Of a stretch of 8,762 nucleotides of DNA, positions 7,320 through 8,762 are shown one piece after another. This DNA is from JBCDIQ01 sp039024295. Lineage in GTDB: Bacteria; Bacteroidota; Bacteroidia; J057. The DNA is taken from positions 1 through 8,762 of the forward strand of contig JBCDIQ010000246.1 in NCBI GenBank assembly GCA_039024295.1. The letters run 5' to 3'. Position numbers and translations under genes: made by a program. The first letter of the stretch is position 1. The number at the start of each line of letters is the position of its first letter. The notes under the pieces are model-generated. The model did not search any database. It worked only from the letters and a program-made list of their open reading frames with translations, and was not told where the DNA came from.

Positions 7320-7646
7320 GTGCTTTAGATCAATGGTAAAATAAATGTCCTGCTAAGAGAACGGATCATTGAAGGTCTGTGTTTTCACCTGGCAATATAC
7401 GGAAATTGAAGCAGGTGAGACTGATGCGAAAAGTCACTCTATGGGATGAGAAATTATTTTGAGAACTAGAAGGGAAATATCACAAAACTTTTATCACTAA
7501 TAGGAAAGGTATGGTTGGTTAACCCGAAGAATGTGTAATCGTCTAGTTAATAATTGTACGGTTGTAAAAAAGCTCAATTGTTTCTTTCTTGATGCCTGTT
7601 TTCATGGAAAACCAAAACAAACGGTGAAATATTGATATAATCTTAT
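7320..7646. other. Divergent intergenic region without a gene
   Basis: These 327 bases separate the divergent dioxygenase and methyltransferase genes and must hold both promoters. I see no RNA gene and no reading frame worth calling. A perfect 7-base inverted repeat, TCACCTG (7385-7391) and CAGGTGA (7412-7418), lies 66-99 bases upstream of the dioxygenase start and could be an operator. No clean match to the Bacteroidota TAnnTTTG promoter element was found. Base composition shifts towards A and T from about 7440 onward. Confidence 0.6.
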
Positions 7647-8531
7647 ATGAACTCATCTTTCCGCCAAAAGGTACTCAGAAACATCGTTGATTTCTCTAAA
7701 TTTTGGAATAAGATTCCAACAGTAGCACTTGGAGAAAAACAGCGAGACATTGTCAATACATATTTGGCTAGAGAGTTAGTTCCCTTGAAAAAGGTCTCAA
7801 CCAGTAAGGGTAATATTCTATTTAGCTGCCCTGGAGAAATCCCTCTGCACCATGTTAAAACATTGTTTACCCGTGAGCCTGATACCATATCTTGGTTGGA
7901 TAGCATCACAGAAGGTGAAACATTGTGGGATATTGGTGCAAATATTGGGACTTTTAGTCTCTATGCTGCTAGGCGGGGGGTAAATGTACTTGCATTTGAG
8001 CCTGCATCAGTTAACTACATCAATCTAACACAAAATATTGAGTTAAATCGTTTTGATACCCTCATTAGTGCATATTGCATAGCCTTCAGTGAGCACACAG
8101 AGCTGAACTCCCTGAATATGTCAAGCACCGAGACAGGATCAGCATTGCACCTATTTGGGGATCGGATCGACGAAATGGTCGTAAGAGGAAGATCAAAAAA
8201 AATTGCTTTCCAACAAGCTATGTTGAGTTACAGTGTTGATGATTTTGTTGAAGCGTTTGAACCTCCATTACCCCATCATATAAAATTAGATGTTGACGGC
8301 CTAGAATATCCTATAATAAAAGGTGCTAAAAAGACGCTTGCAACTCCACAGCTAAAATCAGTTCTAATAGAGCTGGATAAGAATCAAGAATCGTATAAAG
8401 ATATCTTAGAAATTTTTTCTTGGGCGGGTTTACAATTATCGGAGGTAAATAATGAAAGGGTAATCAAAGAGTCTGGGAGTGAATTTGAGACAAAAGAATC
8501 TGAACACATTTTTGTTAGGCATCCCTCTTGA
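7647..8531 (+). CDS. FkbM-family SAM-dependent methyltransferase
   Basis: The 294-residue product has the class I methyltransferase core of the FkbM type. LWDIGANIGTFSLYAA (93-108) is the SAM-binding motif I, FEP (117-119) supplies the acidic residue for the ribose, and IKLDVDGLEYPIIKGA (212-227) is the family hallmark that follows the catalytic strand. Residues 1-80 are an N-terminal helical extension, not recognised. FkbM-type enzymes usually O-methylate sugars or polyketide hydroxyls, so glycan or natural-product modification is the best guess; the acceptor cannot be told. The second half is AT-rich (20 G+C of 60 in both 8281-8340 and 8401-8460, against 33 of 60 in 4681-4740 of the dehydrogenase), which fits acquisition by transfer, although the motif I region is less biased. 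ATG at 7647 is the first start in the frame shown; the leader before it is AT-rich with no Shine-Dalgarno. Confidence 0.9.
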   Translation: MNSSFRQKVLRNIVDFSKFWNKIPTVALGEKQRDIVNTYLARELVPLKKVSTSKGNILFSCPGEIPLHHVKTLFTREPDTISWLDSITEGETLWDIGANIGTFSLYAARRGVNVLAFEPASVNYINLTQNIELNRFDTLISAYCIAFSEHTELNSLNMSSTETGSALHLFGDRIDEMVVRGRSKKIAFQQAMLSYSVDDFVEAFEPPLPHHIKLDVDGLEYPIIKGAKKTLATPQLKSVLIELDKNQESYKDILEIFSWAGLQLSEVNNERVIKESGSEFETKESEHIFVRHPS

Positions 8532-8563
8532 GTATTGAGGATAACGTATTAAAAAAGTTAAGA

Positions 8564-8584
8564 ATACATCTATTTATGATGTAT
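8564..8584. terminator. Possible weak hairpin after the methyltransferase
   Basis: ATACATC (8564-8570) and GATGTAT (8578-8584) are a perfect 7-base inverted repeat around a 7-base loop, 32 bases past the methyltransferase stop. The stem is AT-rich and the following bases are only loosely T-rich, so it is a weak terminator candidate at best. Confidence 0.3.
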
Positions 8585-8662
8585 ATTGTATTATATTTCG
8601 TGTAAAGGATGGGTATATATATTCACTACCGTACACTTTTGTTTTGTGGGTTTAAAACCAAA

Positions 8663-8713
8663 CATAATCGGCTAAATTAGAGGAATCCTACTTCACCTAA
8701 CTAACCGATTATG
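8663..8713. repeat. Inverted repeat with 9-base perfect arms in AT-rich tail
   Basis: CATAATCGG (8663-8671) and CCGATTATG (8705-8713) are perfect reverse complements; the similarity continues inward imperfectly (CTAAATTAG against TTAGTTAGG on the other strand). The right arm ends in the ATG of a 12-codon frame (8711-8749, MNDKKFTIEDTQ, then TAG). It could be an operator, a leader structure or part of a mobile-element end; the window stops too soon to tell. Confidence 0.5.
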
Positions 8714-8762
8714 AATGATAAAAAATTTACAATCGAAGATACGCAATAGTTTACAAAAGATG

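Larger units (their letters stand above)
8532..8762. other. AT-rich tail without a recognisable gene
   Basis: These 231 bases are strongly AT-rich (17 G+C of 60 in 8581-8640). Apart from the hairpin and the inverted repeat listed separately, they hold one short frame, ATG at 8711 to TAG at 8747-8749, after which the same frame reads FTKD to the edge. It may be the broken start of a gene, a leader peptide, or chance. I recognise no homologue. Confidence 0.5.

Noticed and set aside
7636..7641. TATAAT before the methyltransferase
   Set aside because: It lies only 5 bases before the start codon, too close for a leader, and Bacteroidota use a different promoter consensus; it is likely chance in AT-rich DNA.

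Overview
The window looks like chromosomal DNA of a Bacteroidota bacterium, most likely a Saprospiria/Lewinella-type marine relative. The evidence is a giant secreted multidomain surface protein with PKD-type and Ycf48/BNR-like modules, signal peptides ending in 'QAQ' or 'SSAA' style sites, little use of Shine-Dalgarno sequences, and the overall resemblance of the MazG-like and SH3 proteins to that group. The taxonomic call is inference from protein style; no rRNA or marker gene is present.

The left half (1-4104, minus strand) is one uninterrupted reading frame of 1368 codons that runs off the left edge. It encodes a signal peptide, an N-terminal beta-helix entry region, an array of three nearly identical 200-residue units (exactly 600 bp each) flanked by diverged partial units, three Ig-like cysteine-bearing modules, one PKD domain, and the start of a Ycf48/BNR-like beta-propeller. 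It is a predicted cell-surface or secreted adhesin-like protein, probably exported by the type IX system, although the C-terminal signal that would show this lies outside the window. Short open frames inside this region on either strand are shadows.

The middle (4326-6424, plus strand) carries three housekeeping-like genes in a row: a short-chain dehydrogenase whose C-terminal half closely resembles quinonoid dihydropteridine reductase, a MazG-family nucleotide pyrophosphohydrolase, and a secreted SH3b protein with a TPR-like helical part. A Fe(II)/2-oxoglutarate dioxygenase of the phytanoyl-CoA dioxygenase family faces them on the minus strand (6513-7319). Two members of one imperfect inverted-repeat family sit in the gaps at 5022-5093 and 6430-6511.

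The right end changes character. After a 327-bp divergent intergenic region comes an FkbM-family methyltransferase (7647-8531, plus), visibly richer in A and T in its second half, then an AT-rich tail with a small hairpin, a separate 9-bp inverted repeat and a 12-codon frame closed by TAG. This may be the edge of an acquired segment. The dioxygenase and methyltransferase families are both common in glycan or secondary-metabolite loci, but the window does not show such a cluster. I did not find a convincing new multi-gene system; the strongest unusual features are the mosaic 600-bp repeat array in the surface protein and the dispersed inverted-repeat family.
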